From Perognathus longimembris pacificus (lineage: Eukaryota; Chordata; Mammalia; Rodentia; Heteromyidae), in NCBI RefSeq assembly GCF_023159225.1, contig NC_063166.1, forward strand, positions 78,269,785 to 78,333,784: 64,000 nucleotides of DNA, in the 5' to 3' direction. The translations under genes and the position numbers were made by a program. Below, piece by piece: positions 20,214-31,350 of the stretch (its first letter is position 1; every line of letters starts with the position of its first letter). The notes under the pieces were generated by a model. That model searched no databases. It saw only the letters and a program-made list of their open reading frames with translations, and had not been told where the DNA came from.

Positions 20214-21109
20214 ACATAGCAATATTTATGCAGATGGAAGTTTGTGTCCCCTGGCATCCCTAGGCTTTGTTGTCAGCACTTTCTTTTTCTAGCTCCTGAT
20301 TCAGCGCAGGGAGTGGGGGGGTCAATGACAATCGTTTGGAAGAATTACAAACAGGCGTGGATTGGCTCGCTTTACTGGCTTCAACTGGAACAAGCCGGTG
20401 AGACAGATGAGCCGACAACGCAGGTCTTCGGGGTGGCAGAAAGCCCTGGAACGTGGCCAGGAGCGATGAGTTAAAACGAGTTCTTCAGCCACGAGCTGCG
20501 GCCACGCCCTTCCCCGGGGCCCGTGGTTATCGTGGGAGGAAATCCAGCCTCGTCCCCGGGAAGGGAGCCCGGCCGCTCAGCGCCGATCGCAGCTGCCCGT
20601 GCTCCACCACGTCTGCCACGGCTCCCCAGGAACGGGAGAACCCCCTTTGTCTTGTTTCTGCCTGGTGTGCTGGCCGCTCCGGTACCAGCCAGTGCCTCAC
20701 ACCTGTGCAAAAGACTGCGAAAGCCATCGTGCACTCAGGCAGCTGGGCGGGCAGCTCCTCCTGGGGTCCTCCCCGCCCCCCACTCCCCGTCTTACCTGGC
20801 CTGGTGGGCTTGTGTTCCCCAGGGCCCGTGCCGGTGCCCCCGCCAGTGCCCCCTGGAGCCCCCCACACCCAGCACGTGCCTGAAGGGGGGGCTCCGAGAG
20901 AGGCCTTGCTCCTTCCGAGTTACTGCGGGCAATCCCCGCCCTTCCCAGCCCAGTGCCCCGTGCTGCGCCCCACAGCCCGGCCCTGCCTGCCCAGAGCGGT
21001 GCGGTGCGTGGCCTCCGGGCCAGTGGCTCTGTCTAGAGGCCACTTCTGGTCTCCAGGCTTGGGGACCAGATTCGAGTTCAGTCATTTTTGAGAGTTGTTG
21101 TTGTTCTGG
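20210..21109. other. Unassigned G+C-rich DNA with a CpG-dense start
   Basis: CpGs are frequent at 20455-20640. Two overlapping plus-strand frames of 212-213 codons (20453-21091, 20523-21164) and minus-strand frames run through it. They are proline-, alanine- and cysteine-rich with no domain, and the second runs into a SINE, so composition explains them. Confidence 0.45.
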
Positions 21110-21378
21110 TTTTGTTTGGTGCCGGTGCCAATACTGGGGCTTGAACTCAGGGTCTGGGCTCTGACCTTGAGCTTCTTTTTGCACAAGGCTAACGCTACCA
21201 CTTGAGCCACAGCTCCACTTCCAGCTTTTATTTTATTTAATTTTTCCCGTTTTTGGTAGTTTAGTGGAGGTAAGAGTCTTAAGGACTTTCCTGCCTGGGC
21301 TGGCCTCAACCCTCAACCCTCCGATCTCAGCCTCCCGAGTAGCTAGGATGACAGGCATGAGCCACGGGCGCCTGGCTT
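21110..21378 (-). mobile_element. B1/Geo-type dimeric SINE, full length
   Basis: In reverse: tail side 'tttgtttggtgccggtgcca', right monomer ('tggggcttgaactcagggtc', 'ccacttgagccacagctcc'), linker with a TTTTATTTT run, then the B1 half 'ctttcctgcctgggctggcc' to 'catgagccacgggcgcctgg'. It is one of the best-preserved dimers in the window. Confidence 0.85.
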
Positions 21379-22049
21379 TTGAATGGTGTCCCCCCCCTCC
21401 TTCCCTCCCCCCTCCCCCCCCCCCGGCCCCGTGAGATTGGGAAAAGCCTACTCCGGCACACACAGAGTCAGGAAATTTGAGACGGTCTCTCTTCTCCTCA
21501 CAGTCCAACAGCAAGCTTGTGCTCCGAGCACCTTTTCCCGAGGTAACATCTGGAACTCATGTGGCGACTTGTCTCTGGCCGTCATTGGCTCACTCCTTTC
21601 TGGTTTCCACCCAGGGAGTTGAGAATGTAATGCTGCTCTTTTTTTTTGTTTTCTTTTTCTTTTTCCCCCATACTCCTTTGCCAGTTTTTAACCAGGAAAC
21701 TCGAGGTGACACAGGAGGGGCGGAGCCGGGAGCACTCGTGGCCGTGGCAGTAGTGATTTGCCTTCTTCCAGGGCCCTTGGCAAGCCCTGCAGGTGGGGGG
21801 AGCTTCCCCCTCCCCCTCCGCTTGTGTACAGCTTCCCGGGAGAAGCCAGAAACCACATTTCCATCTTGGCGGCAGCAGCCTACACGGGGCCCTGTGTCAG
21901 GCCTTGCACAGATCACATAGGCACAGTCAGAAGAGCAGATGGGGGGGGGGATGGCGAGGGCTAGCATACAATGTCCACTCTGGAGAGGGCACTGACAAGG
22001 AATGGGGGCGTGGAGGAAACGCCCAGGTCACAGAAAGCTGGGCAAGAGG
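21379..22049. other. Unassigned DNA with C- and T-rich tracts
   Basis: A C-rich tract at 21389-21425 adjoins the SINE, and a T-rich tract lies at 21640-21667. No gene is supported. Confidence 0.45.
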
Positions 22050-22500
22050 CCCAGGGGGTGCACCGTGTTGATCATAATCTAGAATATTCTGCAGCTTCTC
22101 CTAATGCTAAAGAAGAAGAAAAAAAAAGCTTTGAGGTGCCACCAGATTACTTTGTTGACAGCTCTGGTAAACACTGGCCCTGCTACATAAGCAATGTCTT
22201 CACTCTAATTATTCTTGACGGTTCGCCCAGTCTTTTGATATCCCATTCTACGCTGCCACTTAACAAACGCGCACAATGGAAGGTTATCCGGAGGGTTGAT
22301 TTGCATCTGTCTCGGAAAAATAACAGCGGAAACCTCCAGGGTGTAAGCACAGTCATCAACTGGCATGCCGGCAGCGGTAGCAAATTAAAATATATATTCG
22401 CTGATTGGATGATCAGGCAGTGAATTCTGGGATGAGCTTTCTTGTTGACTTCAAAGACAGATTTGTTGGTATGGTGAAGTGAAACGGGTATGCTGTAATT
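22050..22500. promoter_or_regulatory. Strong candidate conserved non-coding element
   Basis: About 450 bp of repeat-free, mixed-AT DNA between repeat-rich segments. It contains 'caagcttc'-type and homeobox-like motifs, TGATTTGCATCT-like 'gatttgcatctg' (about 22298-22309, octamer-like) and 'gattggatgatca' (22402-22414, PBX-like). It is also free of stops in one plus-strand frame to 22423, but the frame has no splice-site or domain support. I favour a regulatory element over an exon. Confidence 0.42.
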
Positions 22501-22789
22501 TGATGTGTTCTACGCAAACGGAAAAGTAGCAGTGTGTCTGGGGGGTCAGATCAAGGAAGGGCCCACCCAGGAGGAGGACAGGAGAGATCTGCTGGGCAAA
22601 CCGGGCAGGTCAGTGTTCTGGCTTCCTGAATCACAGGCATAACGTGTCTTGAGGCTTGCTTTGACTAAAGTGACAGATGCTTAACACCTCTCCTAATCAC
22701 TTAGCCATTTATTTTTCCCTCCTGCTAAATAGGTCTACAGGTTGATAGTCTACGGGTAGAATGGTGCCAGAGATGTAGCTGCTTTCCGG
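22501..22789. other. Unassigned DNA
   Basis: No repeat or gene recognised. The segment separates the candidate element from an old repeat. Confidence 0.4.
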
Positions 22790-22990
22790 TTTCCCATTTC
22801 TCTATCTCTGTGGCAGATCCTGTCCTCAGGCTTGCAATATGGCTGCCACTGCTCCAGCCACCCTGTCAGGCAACGGCTTAGATCTGTCTCCTGTGTGTTG
22901 AACGTAGGAGCGCCCATGGAATTCCTTTAGCCGGAAGTGCTGCTGCTGCAAGTCAAAGTAGGGTTCAGTCAATAGGGAAGAAGGATGGGT
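22790..22990 (+). mobile_element. Old interspersed repeat, family unassigned
   Basis: The text 'caatatggctgccactgctcc' (in two parts, 22837-22857) and 'agggaagaaggatgggtagg' recalls an old mammalian repeat whose relative may also lie at 59060-59480 ('ggtggctgccactgttcc'). Divergence is high and the ends are uncertain. Confidence 0.35.
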
Positions 22991-23299
22991 AGGCAATCAG
23001 GAGCCCCTTTCTCTAAATAGACACTGGCACCATTGTCTTCTCCTTTCTTCCTTGCTGGTGTTGCCTCCATTTCTCTCATTTAACATCACCGTCTTCCAAC
23101 TTCCGTCAAAGAACAAAGCATCATTGGAGTGGGTACCCGTCCTACTTCTTTTCCTCCCCCATCCCTTGAACGATTGCAGGAATTAAATCGGATCTGCATT
23201 GTTGGGGGCCCCTCCCCTCCCCACCTTCTCGTCTCTCAGTCCCAGCTGCCATTTACACAGCAGGAGGAGGTGAAACTTCCCAGGTCCTGATGAGTAACG

Positions 23300-23660
23300 C
23301 CTTTGTCAATCAACCACACACCTTCATTTCTTAAAAACTACATCTCCATACTCTCGGAGTCCTTTACATGTCTACTTAATTGCATAAATAAACATTTTTG
23401 CTTTCCTGAATGGAGCCCAACTTTCCAATGAACTATATACTAATTGGCTGCAATACCAACAAAAATCAACACTTAACGCACATTTAAATTTTGCTTCCAA
23501 AAAAAAAAAAATCCTCAGGGAATCAGCTCACTTAAAGACATGAATATGTATCTTTTCTTTAAAGATTTGACTTTGATCAAATTCAGTTACTTCCCGAAGA
23601 ACTTCTGACCCAGAACATCAACTTCAAATCTAAAAATCCTAGTTTAAGGCAAGTAAGTTG
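23300..23660. promoter_or_regulatory. Candidate conserved non-coding element, AT-rich
   Basis: AT-rich, repeat-poor block with TTAATTGCATAAATAA (23377-23392), ACTAATTGGC (23440-23449) and an A run at 23501-23511. Several TAAT cores occur. The call is compositional only. Confidence 0.3.
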
Positions 23661-24441
23661 TTTTGTTTTGTTTTTGTAAAGAATGTCGTTCCAATAATGA
23701 TTATTCAGTGCAATGGAGTGTTTGTGGATGGGGGGTGGGGGTAAGTGCGGGGCCTACGGTGATTTGCACTGACGGAGGCTGGGCTGAACCCCTCTGTCAC
23801 CGGGAGTCAAGCCAGTTCCCTCCTCCTCAATTTCTCTTGGTCAGACCCTGTGCTGTCTCTCACCAATCTGACCCTGGGTTTGTCACCTTCGCTCCCAGCC
23901 TGTCCTACGTGGAAACAGACAGGAGCCGACCCGAGGCCGGGCCTGGGCTCCAGGTTTCAGTGCATGTCAATAGCCCAGCCATCGCGGCCGCCCGTGGCCG
24001 CCCAGTGCTAGCCCACGGTCGTGGATGGCGTCCTGAGACCTCCAAAACCACCCGCCAGCGGAGGAACGCCCGGGCTTGTTTCTCCGCGCTGTGCCTCACT
24101 CCTAGGGCCGACGAGAACCTGGCCCGGCCCAGCGCAGACGGGGGCCAACGTCTGCTTCCTCTTGGTTTGCAGCCGTGGAGCGGAGCATGGGGTTGGTCTT
24201 CTGGAAAATCGATGGCGAAGATGTCGTGAGCAGGAATGGCACGGGGGCGGGGTAATCAGCCAAGTGGGGTTTTTGTGCGTGTTTTTTTTTTAAGTAAATA
24301 AGATGAGGTTAATTCTAGTACTTTATGTTTCTGGTTTGCCAATCTTCTCCCTTCTCCTCAGAGCTTATTCTTTCCGGAACAAAAGCAATTGGTGTTTTTT
24401 TTTTTTTTTTTTTTGATTTCTATTTCTAAGCACTGGTTAAG

Positions 24442-24442
<1 letters not shown>
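23661..24442. other. Unassigned DNA
   Basis: A 188-codon plus-strand frame (23663-24229) is present but unsupported: no domain, and its start lies in a GTTTTGTTTTG low-complexity run. A T run at 24394-24413 precedes the pyrimidine tract. No interspersed repeat is recognised. Confidence 0.4.
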
Positions 24443-24486
<44 letters not shown>

Positions 24487-24537
24487 CCCCATGTAGATGA
24501 AGGTGTCACAGACTTCTGAGGGCTTCATTTTCTTTTG

Positions 24538-24569
<32 letters not shown>

Positions 24570-24618
24570 CCTTCCCTCTCTCTCTCTCCCTCCCTTCCCC
24601 TCTCTCCTCCCACTTCTT
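24443..24618. repeat. (CT)n and mixed polypyrimidine tract
   Basis: Two (CT)n blocks, 24443-24482 and 24539-24560, with a less pure pyrimidine tract to 24618. The final 15 bp serve as the target-site duplication of the SINE that follows. Confidence 0.9.
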
Positions 24619-24782
24619 TTTTTTTTTTTTTTTTTGGCCAGTCCTGGGCCTTGGACTCAGGGCCTGAGCACTGTCCCTGGCTTCTTCCCGCTCAAGGCTA
24701 GCACTCTGCCACTTGAGCCACAGCGCCGCTTCTGGCCGTTTTCTGTATATGTGGTGCTGGGGAATCGAACCTAGGGCCCCAC
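24619..24782 (-). mobile_element. IDL-Geo SINE, 5'-truncated, with 15-bp target duplication
   Basis: Minus orientation: the T run of the tail (24619-24635), then the Geo monomer ('ggccagtcctgggccttgga', 'ccacttgagccacagcgcc') and part of the ID-like monomer ('ggtgctggggaatcgaacc'). The first ~35-40 bases of the ID-like half are missing. Perfect duplications ctcctcccacttctt lie at 24604-24618 and 24783-24797, so truncation happened at insertion and not later. The copy is young. Confidence 0.9.
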
Positions 24783-24797
24783 CTCCTCCCACTTCTT

Positions 24798-25129
24798 AAT
24801 AAAGAAGCTAGCAACATGAGTGACCAGAAAAATTGAGCTCACATAATGCTAAATGTCCCCAGGCACATTCCTGCGGTCAGTGGGCCACTTCTAAATACAC
24901 CTCACCTCCGACAGCCATTGGCCTGGCCGTAGCCTGTGGCGCCAGGAGTTTGAAATGTTCCTTTCCCTCTCATCAGACCCGGTGTTGGAGCCTCAGCCAT
25001 TGACTAGCTGAAGTCAGGAGCTATCTTTCCGAACAACTGGGAAGTTTTGCCCGTAGGGATTTGGCGGTGAATAATCTTTGGAGTAGTTATTATTAGAAGA
25101 AATCCTGGCTGTTGGGTATTGTGCTGGAA
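24798..25129. other. Unassigned DNA
   Basis: No repeat or gene recognised between the young SINE and the next old repeat. Confidence 0.4.
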
Positions 25130-25283
25130 GTTGCTGGTATAATAGTCAGGATGGGCAAAGTTATGCCAAAGTAACAAACAAGACCCAAATCTGCATGGCC
25201 TAACACATTTAGGAAAAAAACAGAAGTTTCTCCCTTCCACCTCTGTTTGTATTTTATGTCCACTGTAGGTGCCCTGTAAAGAT
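25130..25283 (+). mobile_element. Old interspersed repeat, family unassigned
   Basis: The order 'caggatgggcaaagttatgcc', 'agtaacaaacaagaccc', 'ggcctaacacattta', 'cagaagtttctccc', 'tatgtccactgtaggt' follows a widespread old mammalian repeat with the theme 'agtaacaaacaaccccaaaatctcagtggcttaac' (in parts). I recognise the pattern but cannot name the family with certainty. Confidence 0.45.
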
Positions 25284-25333
25284 GGGGCGGGGGAGGGGTG
25301 GGAGAGGGGCGGGGGAGGGGCGGGGGGAGGGCG
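25284..25333 (+). repeat. G-rich tract with quadruplex-forming pattern
   Basis: At least six runs of four or more G separated by one or two bases (GGGGCGGGGGAGGGG pattern) over 50 bp on the plus strand. It directly abuts the old repeat at 25130-25283. Confidence 0.85.
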
Positions 25334-26461
25334 GCTCTGTTCACTGTGGCCAGCTAGGCGGGGCTCTGCCATGTCAGCACCTATTCCTAGGTTCAGAACA
25401 GCACACAAAGGGAGTGTAGACAATCTCACTGCAGTTCCTCCAGGCTCCTGCTGGGAAATAGCACCTCCACTTCCCTTCCGATTCCACTGGCTGATGGCTG
25501 TCACCTGTGCTTTCAGGCTCTGGAGTTGTCATTTTCCTCCCCTGTGTTCCCGTCTCCATGGAGACCCGGCTGGGCCAGAACCACGCAGTGTCCCAGCCAG
25601 GACCTGGGCCCTGGGCCGATTCCACCGGGGAGAGCTGGACACCCTTGCTGCCGCCCACCCTCAGCAAGTGCCAGCGCGGTGCCCGCCCCAGGGACAGTGC
25701 CCCTTGGCGTTGACAAGCAATGCCTGCTACCACGCCAGGTGCACTTGTCCTAGGAAAGAGGTGGGCAGGGAACCCTCCTCCCAGGATGCCCGGTGGCCTT
25801 TGTTGGGGGGTGGGATGATTGGAGCCCACTGCTGTGAGACGCTGTCCCTCAGGCGATGTGAGAACTAGAGGGAGGGGAGGGGAGGGGAGGGGAGCAGGGA
25901 CCGAGCCAGGCTTGTGCTGGGGCACCAAGGCTGACACACACAAGAGTCCCCGAGACCCATCTCAGTGTGAGTGGAGGCTGAACCAGAGACCATCGTCCCC
26001 CAGATACAGGAGACAGAAGAGAACACCGCCAACTGCATTCAGTTTACCCAGCGATCAAAAACTCCAGGCATTAAAACAGACGGCAGCCGAGCGGTTGGGG
26101 GAGAAAGTGGGGTGACCTATTTCCTGCGCCCTTCACGCCTGACCCCCACCACCCAGAAGCCCTGGCCCCTGCGCTTGTTGATGACTTCACGTTCATGGCT
26201 CATTGGTGGAGCCTCCGGGCTGTTGCACTGAATGCAACACCTTTGGAAACATCCAGGAGTCTATGCATGGCCCCCCCGTAACGGACAGTGGGTGCAGCTT
26301 CCGGAATGTTAGCGCGTGGGCTCAGGGATGCTAAGATGCGATCTGCGGCCCAAACCAGAGCAATACAACCGGATGTACTACCTGGGGTGAGAAAGGTTAT
26401 TATCCAAGAAGAGACTCCACTTCCTGGCCTGGAAAACGTTACTAGACATGGGAGTATATTT
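25334..26461. other. Unassigned G+C-rich DNA
   Basis: Frames of 189 and 199 codons (25374-25943 minus, 25269-25868 plus) overlap on opposite strands, which is expected by chance at this base composition. A (GGGGA)n patch lies at about 25871-25895. No repeat family or gene is recognised. Confidence 0.45.
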
Positions 26462-26714
26462 TTGTTGTTGTTGTTGGTGGTGGTGGTGGTGGTTCTGGGG
26501 CTTGAACTCGGGGCCTGGGCACTGTCCCTGAGCTCTCTTTTGCTCGAGGCTAGCACTCTACCACTTTGAGCCACAGCACCACTTTGTTTTCTGGTGGCTC
26601 GTTGGAGGTAGGAGTCTCATGGACTTGCCTGCCTGGGCTGGCTTTGAACCGTGATCCCCAGATCTCAGTCTCCTCAGTAGTTAGGATGACAGGCGTGGGC
26701 CACCAGGGACTGGC
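26462..26714 (-). mobile_element. B1/Geo-type dimeric SINE with (TTG)n(TGG)n tail
   Basis: The tail side is a (TTG)n/(TGG)n run (26462-26494). Then follow the Geo monomer ('ggggcttgaactcggggcc', 'ccactttgagccacagcacc'), the linker and the B1 half ('cttgcctgcctgggctgg' to 'gacaggcgtgggccacc'). Full length. Confidence 0.88.
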
Positions 26715-28030
26715 AGAATGGGCCTGTGCGTTTGAAGAATTCCAGATGTCTCTCCGGTTCATGGACACCATCTCAGAAATGAAGACCCTCCTCCAGAGGT
26801 GGTAAAAAGAACCACACAGCAAAAGAACTGCAAACTAGAGGATGGCAAAGAGCGACTCACTAGAAAAGCAAAAGCAAATCAAGTAAGAGGTGGGCTGCTG
26901 GGCAAAGCCCACTGCTTAAACAGCAACCATTCTCCTCAAAGGGAAGAGGCGGATGGCTGGATGGGGACCAGGAGAGGTGGGGGGGGGGGCAGTCAGGACT
27001 TGGGGTTTGTCCTGCAGGGTGAGGTGACTGACTGGCAGGAAACTGAGGGGCCTCCCCTAGCGGCATGGCTACTACACACGGACTGCCCAGGCTCTGGGAG
27101 GGTCTACACGCCTGCGCCTGAACTTCCAAATCCTCCCTGCTCCACCTTGACATGGGCAGAGCAGGCCCGACTGGGAGGATATAGGACCAATACCTTCATT
27201 GTTATTATGTTATGATTATTATGTTAATCACTGGTCGGGAGAAGGCCATCGGTTTTACTTCCTCAAAGGGTAGCTAGCCCTGGGCATTTCTTCTGTGTGC
27301 AAAAGCAGTTGGTTGAGGACACAGGGCTGGAACCAATGCAGCTATTATGTGACCATGAGGAGACACACGGACTGTAGCGAGGAAGGCAGAGCAGGAGGAG
27401 GAATGAATTACATTCATCCTTTCTCTTCTAAGGGACAGTCGTTGCTCAAGACCTAACCAGGCGCTTGGTCTCTGACATTCACACCATCTCCTCTGCTCAC
27501 GGCGGTTCTTGCAGAAGCCAGCCGCGGGCTCCGAGGGACAAGTCATTGCTTAGGTTTTCACTGCAGTTTGTTGCTTGTTGACACAGAGGCTGAAGCGATC
27601 TCCACGGCACTTGACTTTTCTGCTTCCGCCGGAGGCGTCTGACTATCTTCCTTAAGCTACAGCGCACACCTCTGGGTACTGACGGCATTTTAGACTTCAA
27701 TTCCTTAGGATCCCCGGCCTGATAGGCTCCCTCTAACCGCCACGAGAATTCTCAGGGGTAGCAGGTGACATCAACAATGGACGGAGTGGGGCAGGGGCTC
27801 CGGTGAGGCCTGGGCAGGGCGGGAGGGGACGCCGGGCGGCTTCCCCCACGGGACTCTCCCCCCCTCCCCACTCCTCCCCTCGGTCCCCACCGTTCCGAGC
27901 TGTGCTCCAGCTCAGGCACAGACCCTGCCCCGCACCTCGTGGACACGGACAGACCCCCCCTCCCCCATCGGCCCCCAAGACACGGGTTATTATAAACAGG
28001 TATGGATATAACCGGCGATCACGGGACACA
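26715..28030. other. Unassigned DNA
   Basis: No gene. A G run (10 G) is at 26979-26989, and an AT-rich patch at 27192-27230 contains TTATTATGTTATGATTATT. The 138-codon frame 26799-27215 has no domain. Confidence 0.45.
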
Positions 28031-28192
28031 GGCGCCCGAGGCCCACGCCTGTATGGTTAGCGACTCGGGAGGCCGAGGGCGGAGGGAACGGGAGGCTCTG
28101 TGTTGAGGATGACCCGGTGTGGCTTAAGCGATAGCGATAGAGCACTTGCCTCGCAGGCTCGGCGCTCTGAGTTCAAACCCGCATACCGTTTC
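28031..28192 (+). mobile_element. Dimeric SINE, B1-like plus ID-like, G+C-rich
   Basis: 'gcgcccgaggcccacgcctg' gives the B1-type 5' end. The right monomer has 'gtgtggcttaagcgatagcg' (A-box region) and 'tgagttcaaacccgcatacc' (B box), the pattern of the ID-like right monomer and not of Geo. CpG density is high for a SINE of this divergence. Confidence 0.65.
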
Positions 28193-29989
28193 TTTTCGCC
28201 GGAGGGTGAGGGAGACCCAAAGGAAGGCCTCAGGGATGGTGGACCCCACGTCTGGGGTGGCCGGCGGGGCAAGGGGTCCCAGCAGCTTTGTGAGGGAGGG
28301 GCAGAGATCCAGGTGGGGACATAGGTCCCAGGGAGGGGCGCCTCCTGTGTCCAGCCCCCCCCCCCCCGGCCCCCGCCAAGCCGGGGTGGCGCTCAGACCC
28401 CAGCATAGAAGCAAGCACACCTGACAAGGTACTTCCCGGATGGGAGTAGCAGGAGGACATCCGGGTCCCTGTAGGGGGCGGAGTCCCACTGATGATTGGC
28501 AGACAAGCTCCAAGGTTCATCGCATTGGGGCGGGGCGGGGGGGGGGGCGGGGGGAGTGGTCATAGTCATTCCACAAACGAAACAAAAGGGAGAAAGATAC
28601 CCGGGGGATGAAGAAAGCCGGGGCAGGCCTGAGACTGCCACCATGAGGAGCGAGCTAGACACCTGACATGTTGAGGTTATCCGTCGGAGGTCACGGGCTC
28701 CCGGGAAACACATCGCAGGGAAGACCCCGGCCTGGCCTGGGCCTGAGCTGGGAACTTGCCACTTGATCTTGCCTCAGTTGTTGTTTGAGAAACGGTTCAG
28801 CCCGCAGAGACAATCCCAGTAAGGGAAGCCACCCCTTGACATCTCCCCCTCCCTCCCCCCGACAGGCCATGCCCAGGTACATTGTACCAATTCTTTTCTG
28901 CTTCAAGATAGCGACTTACAGTGCCTGGTGCATTTTAAGTCGTTACCGTAAGAGCATCGGAGCACACAGATCCTCTGTAAGCTGCTTCGCGTTTACTTCC
29001 CACCATGTCTCTGCCCCTGCCTCCTGTCGGCCTCTACTTTTTCCACCGCCCGCTGTCACCACGCTTAGCCAGAAACAGTGGGGGGAAGGGGCCACCCCTA
29101 ACCCCGTCCTGCTCCCCCTTACTGCAGTTGTGCTGTGATCCCCGACTCCCTTTAGACTAAAGAAGCTGCCAACCCTGGTGAGAACCAGGCCTAAGGAGCA
29201 CAAGCGGCAGCCAGGGACGTGTCCTCCAAGTGACCTTCTGGACTGCACCCCCTATTTAAGACTTTCCACACGGACGGCATCGCGGACATCCGGTTAAAAC
29301 GCTGGAGACTGGTGTTTGGCAAGTGGGTGAGGAGACTGACTTCCGTTTCTTCCCTGGAAAAACACCCCGTATCTCTCACTCCTTGGTTTGTTTGTCCCGG
29401 GCACTGCTGCCCTGCTCTGGGGTCCCCCCCCCACCTCCTGCACCCCCAACCAGCCAGGCCATGGAGGGGGAGGTCCATTCTGTTCGGTCATGGACACCAG
29501 GCGCCATGCCTTCCCTTCTCTCCACAGTCCTCCCCCACCCCCCTCTCTTCTTTCCCTTCCCTCCTTCCTTCTTGTCTCATGCCACATGCCCTCTCTCTTC
29601 CTTCTTTCTCTGGTTGTCCTTGTCATAGCACTAAGTCTTGTACATTATTTGCAGGCCACTGGTAGCGTGGGGGTAAGGGTCACATCCCTTTATGGGCCTG
29701 GGTCCGAACATTTGCCAAATGGAGCTGCTTGCAGGGAAACCAAACTGTGAACGTTCTCTTGGAAATGTCTCCGCAGGCCCTACCTACCTCTTCACCCCGC
29801 ACCGCCGCCTATCTCAGGGGCAAAGCAGATGGATTCCCCTCCAGAACCACGAAAACGAAACAGCAGCTACAAATTAGGCTTGCAATGGACCTGCCTGTCC
29901 TCCGAGATTCCGCAGTGACAAATGAATTAGTCCCCAAGTGGGGTGCACACCCGCTTTGCTTTCCTGGAAGCGCAGGAGCGGAATAAAGG
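28193..29989. other. Unassigned G+C-rich DNA
   Basis: Homopolymers include 13 C at 28355-28367 and 11 G at 28537-28547. Two mildly CT-rich tracts lie at about 28845-28860 and 29520-29600. No interspersed repeat that I can name, and no supported gene. Confidence 0.45.
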
Positions 29990-30225
29990 CCGGAGCTCTG
30001 CAGCCCTGAATAGCGAAGGCTGTCATTCCCCGTTTAATAGCCTGGCGCTTCTTAGCTGAGTTTCTTAATTAAGTTGCAAGGAGAGGTGGCTCTTAAGAAA
30101 CTCAAACACCTGAGTCCTTGAGTGATTGATTAATTAATAGTTGATGTTCCTTTATTTAAAATGAAGCGGCTTTCATTGTAACGCTCTGATTATGATTTAT
30201 CATCTCTGATTAATAGGGGTTCCAA
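29990..30225. promoter_or_regulatory. Strong candidate conserved non-coding element
   Basis: Dense homeobox-type motifs in about 200 bp: TTAATTAA at 30065-30072, CTTGAGTG at 30117-30124 (NKX2-like), TGATTGATTAATTAAT over 30123-30138 (PBX/MEIS-like plus TAAT cores) and GATTAAT near 30209-30215. There is no repeat and no open frame. Such motif clusters in gene-poor DNA are typical of developmental enhancers. Function is inference. Confidence 0.48.
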
Positions 30226-31106
30226 GGAACGGCTTGGATGGGGAAGAGGACAGAGGAGAGGAGGAAGGAACGAGGGAGGGATGGGGGCGGGGAGGAAAAG
30301 GCCTGAGCAGCTCTGGCACACGGGAGGTCCTTCTGGAAGGAATGTCCTCTCCTGCCGCCGGCGGGACATGCTTTCCAAGGCCCCCTTTGTGCCTTACGCT
30401 GGGGTAAAGAGCCCTGGATGCCCCATCACCACCATCGCTGGGAGAGGAGTCAGAAAGGAGGAGACTTCCTCCACCTCCTCTACTCAAGACTCGACTCGAT
30501 CATCCAGCTACCCACCGGAACCCCAGAAACTTGGATTTATGATGAGGAGAATTTCAATAGCAATCCTCAAGGTCACAGCCGGCAAAGAGTTAGTTTAGCA
30601 TAGGAAGATGAAGCAGGGAGAAAGACAGACAGGAAAAAAAAAAAAAAAAAAGGAAAAGAAGCCAGGCGTTCCTGGCAAGCAGGAGCCGAGGCCCAGGGAG
30701 CATGGTCATCCCCCGACGTGGCCAGAGGGTTTCAGCTCAAAGTTCCGATGATCACCCAAACACGGGGACAGCGGGTCCGAGCTGGCTTTCCACTCGCGGA
30801 TCTCCGACTCCGTGTCTGTTCTGAGTGAAGTAAAGCAGGCCTCCTCGTGGGTGGCATCTTAGATGGGGGAGGCAGGACCCTCGGCGCCTCTCTGGAGCTG
30901 AGAAGCCCTTCGCGCTCACTTCCTTGGAACCGGTGGGACTTGGTGGAGTTCATTCACCCACTCAGCACATCTGTTAAGTCCTAGTAGGTGTCCCGCCCTT
31001 CCTTAGAGGTGGCCTAACCACTAATCAATCCCAGGCACTTAGAATGTACGGAGCACAGAGCAAGAAGAGCCTCCTGGAATTAAAAAACATACATTGTTTG
31101 TTTATT
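30226..31106. other. Unassigned DNA with A run
   Basis: A GA-rich patch follows the candidate element, and an 18-A run lies at 30634-30651 that might be an orphaned SINE tail. A possible MIR-like end lies at 30950-31000. No gene. Confidence 0.4.
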
Positions 31107-31350
31107 TGCTTTTGCCCTGGTACTGGGGCTTGAACTCAGGGCCTAGGTGCTGTCCTTTCTTAACTTTCTCTCTCCAGGCTGGTGCTCTACCATTTGAGCC
31201 ATAGCTCTTCACTTCTAGCTTTTGTTTTGCTGGGTAACTGGAGATAAGAGTCTCTCGGAGTTGTCTGTGCAAGCTGGCTTTGAACCATGAGCCTCAGATC
31301 TCAGCCTACTGATTAGGTAGGAATAGAAGTGTGAGCCTCCCCCCCCTAGC
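31107..31350 (-). mobile_element. B1/Geo-type dimeric SINE
   Basis: 'tactggggcttgaactcagg', 'ctaccatttgagccatagc' and the B1 half 'tgcaagctggctttgaacca' to 'gaagtgtgagcctcc' in reverse. The copy carries several substitutions and a small expansion in the right monomer. Confidence 0.8.
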
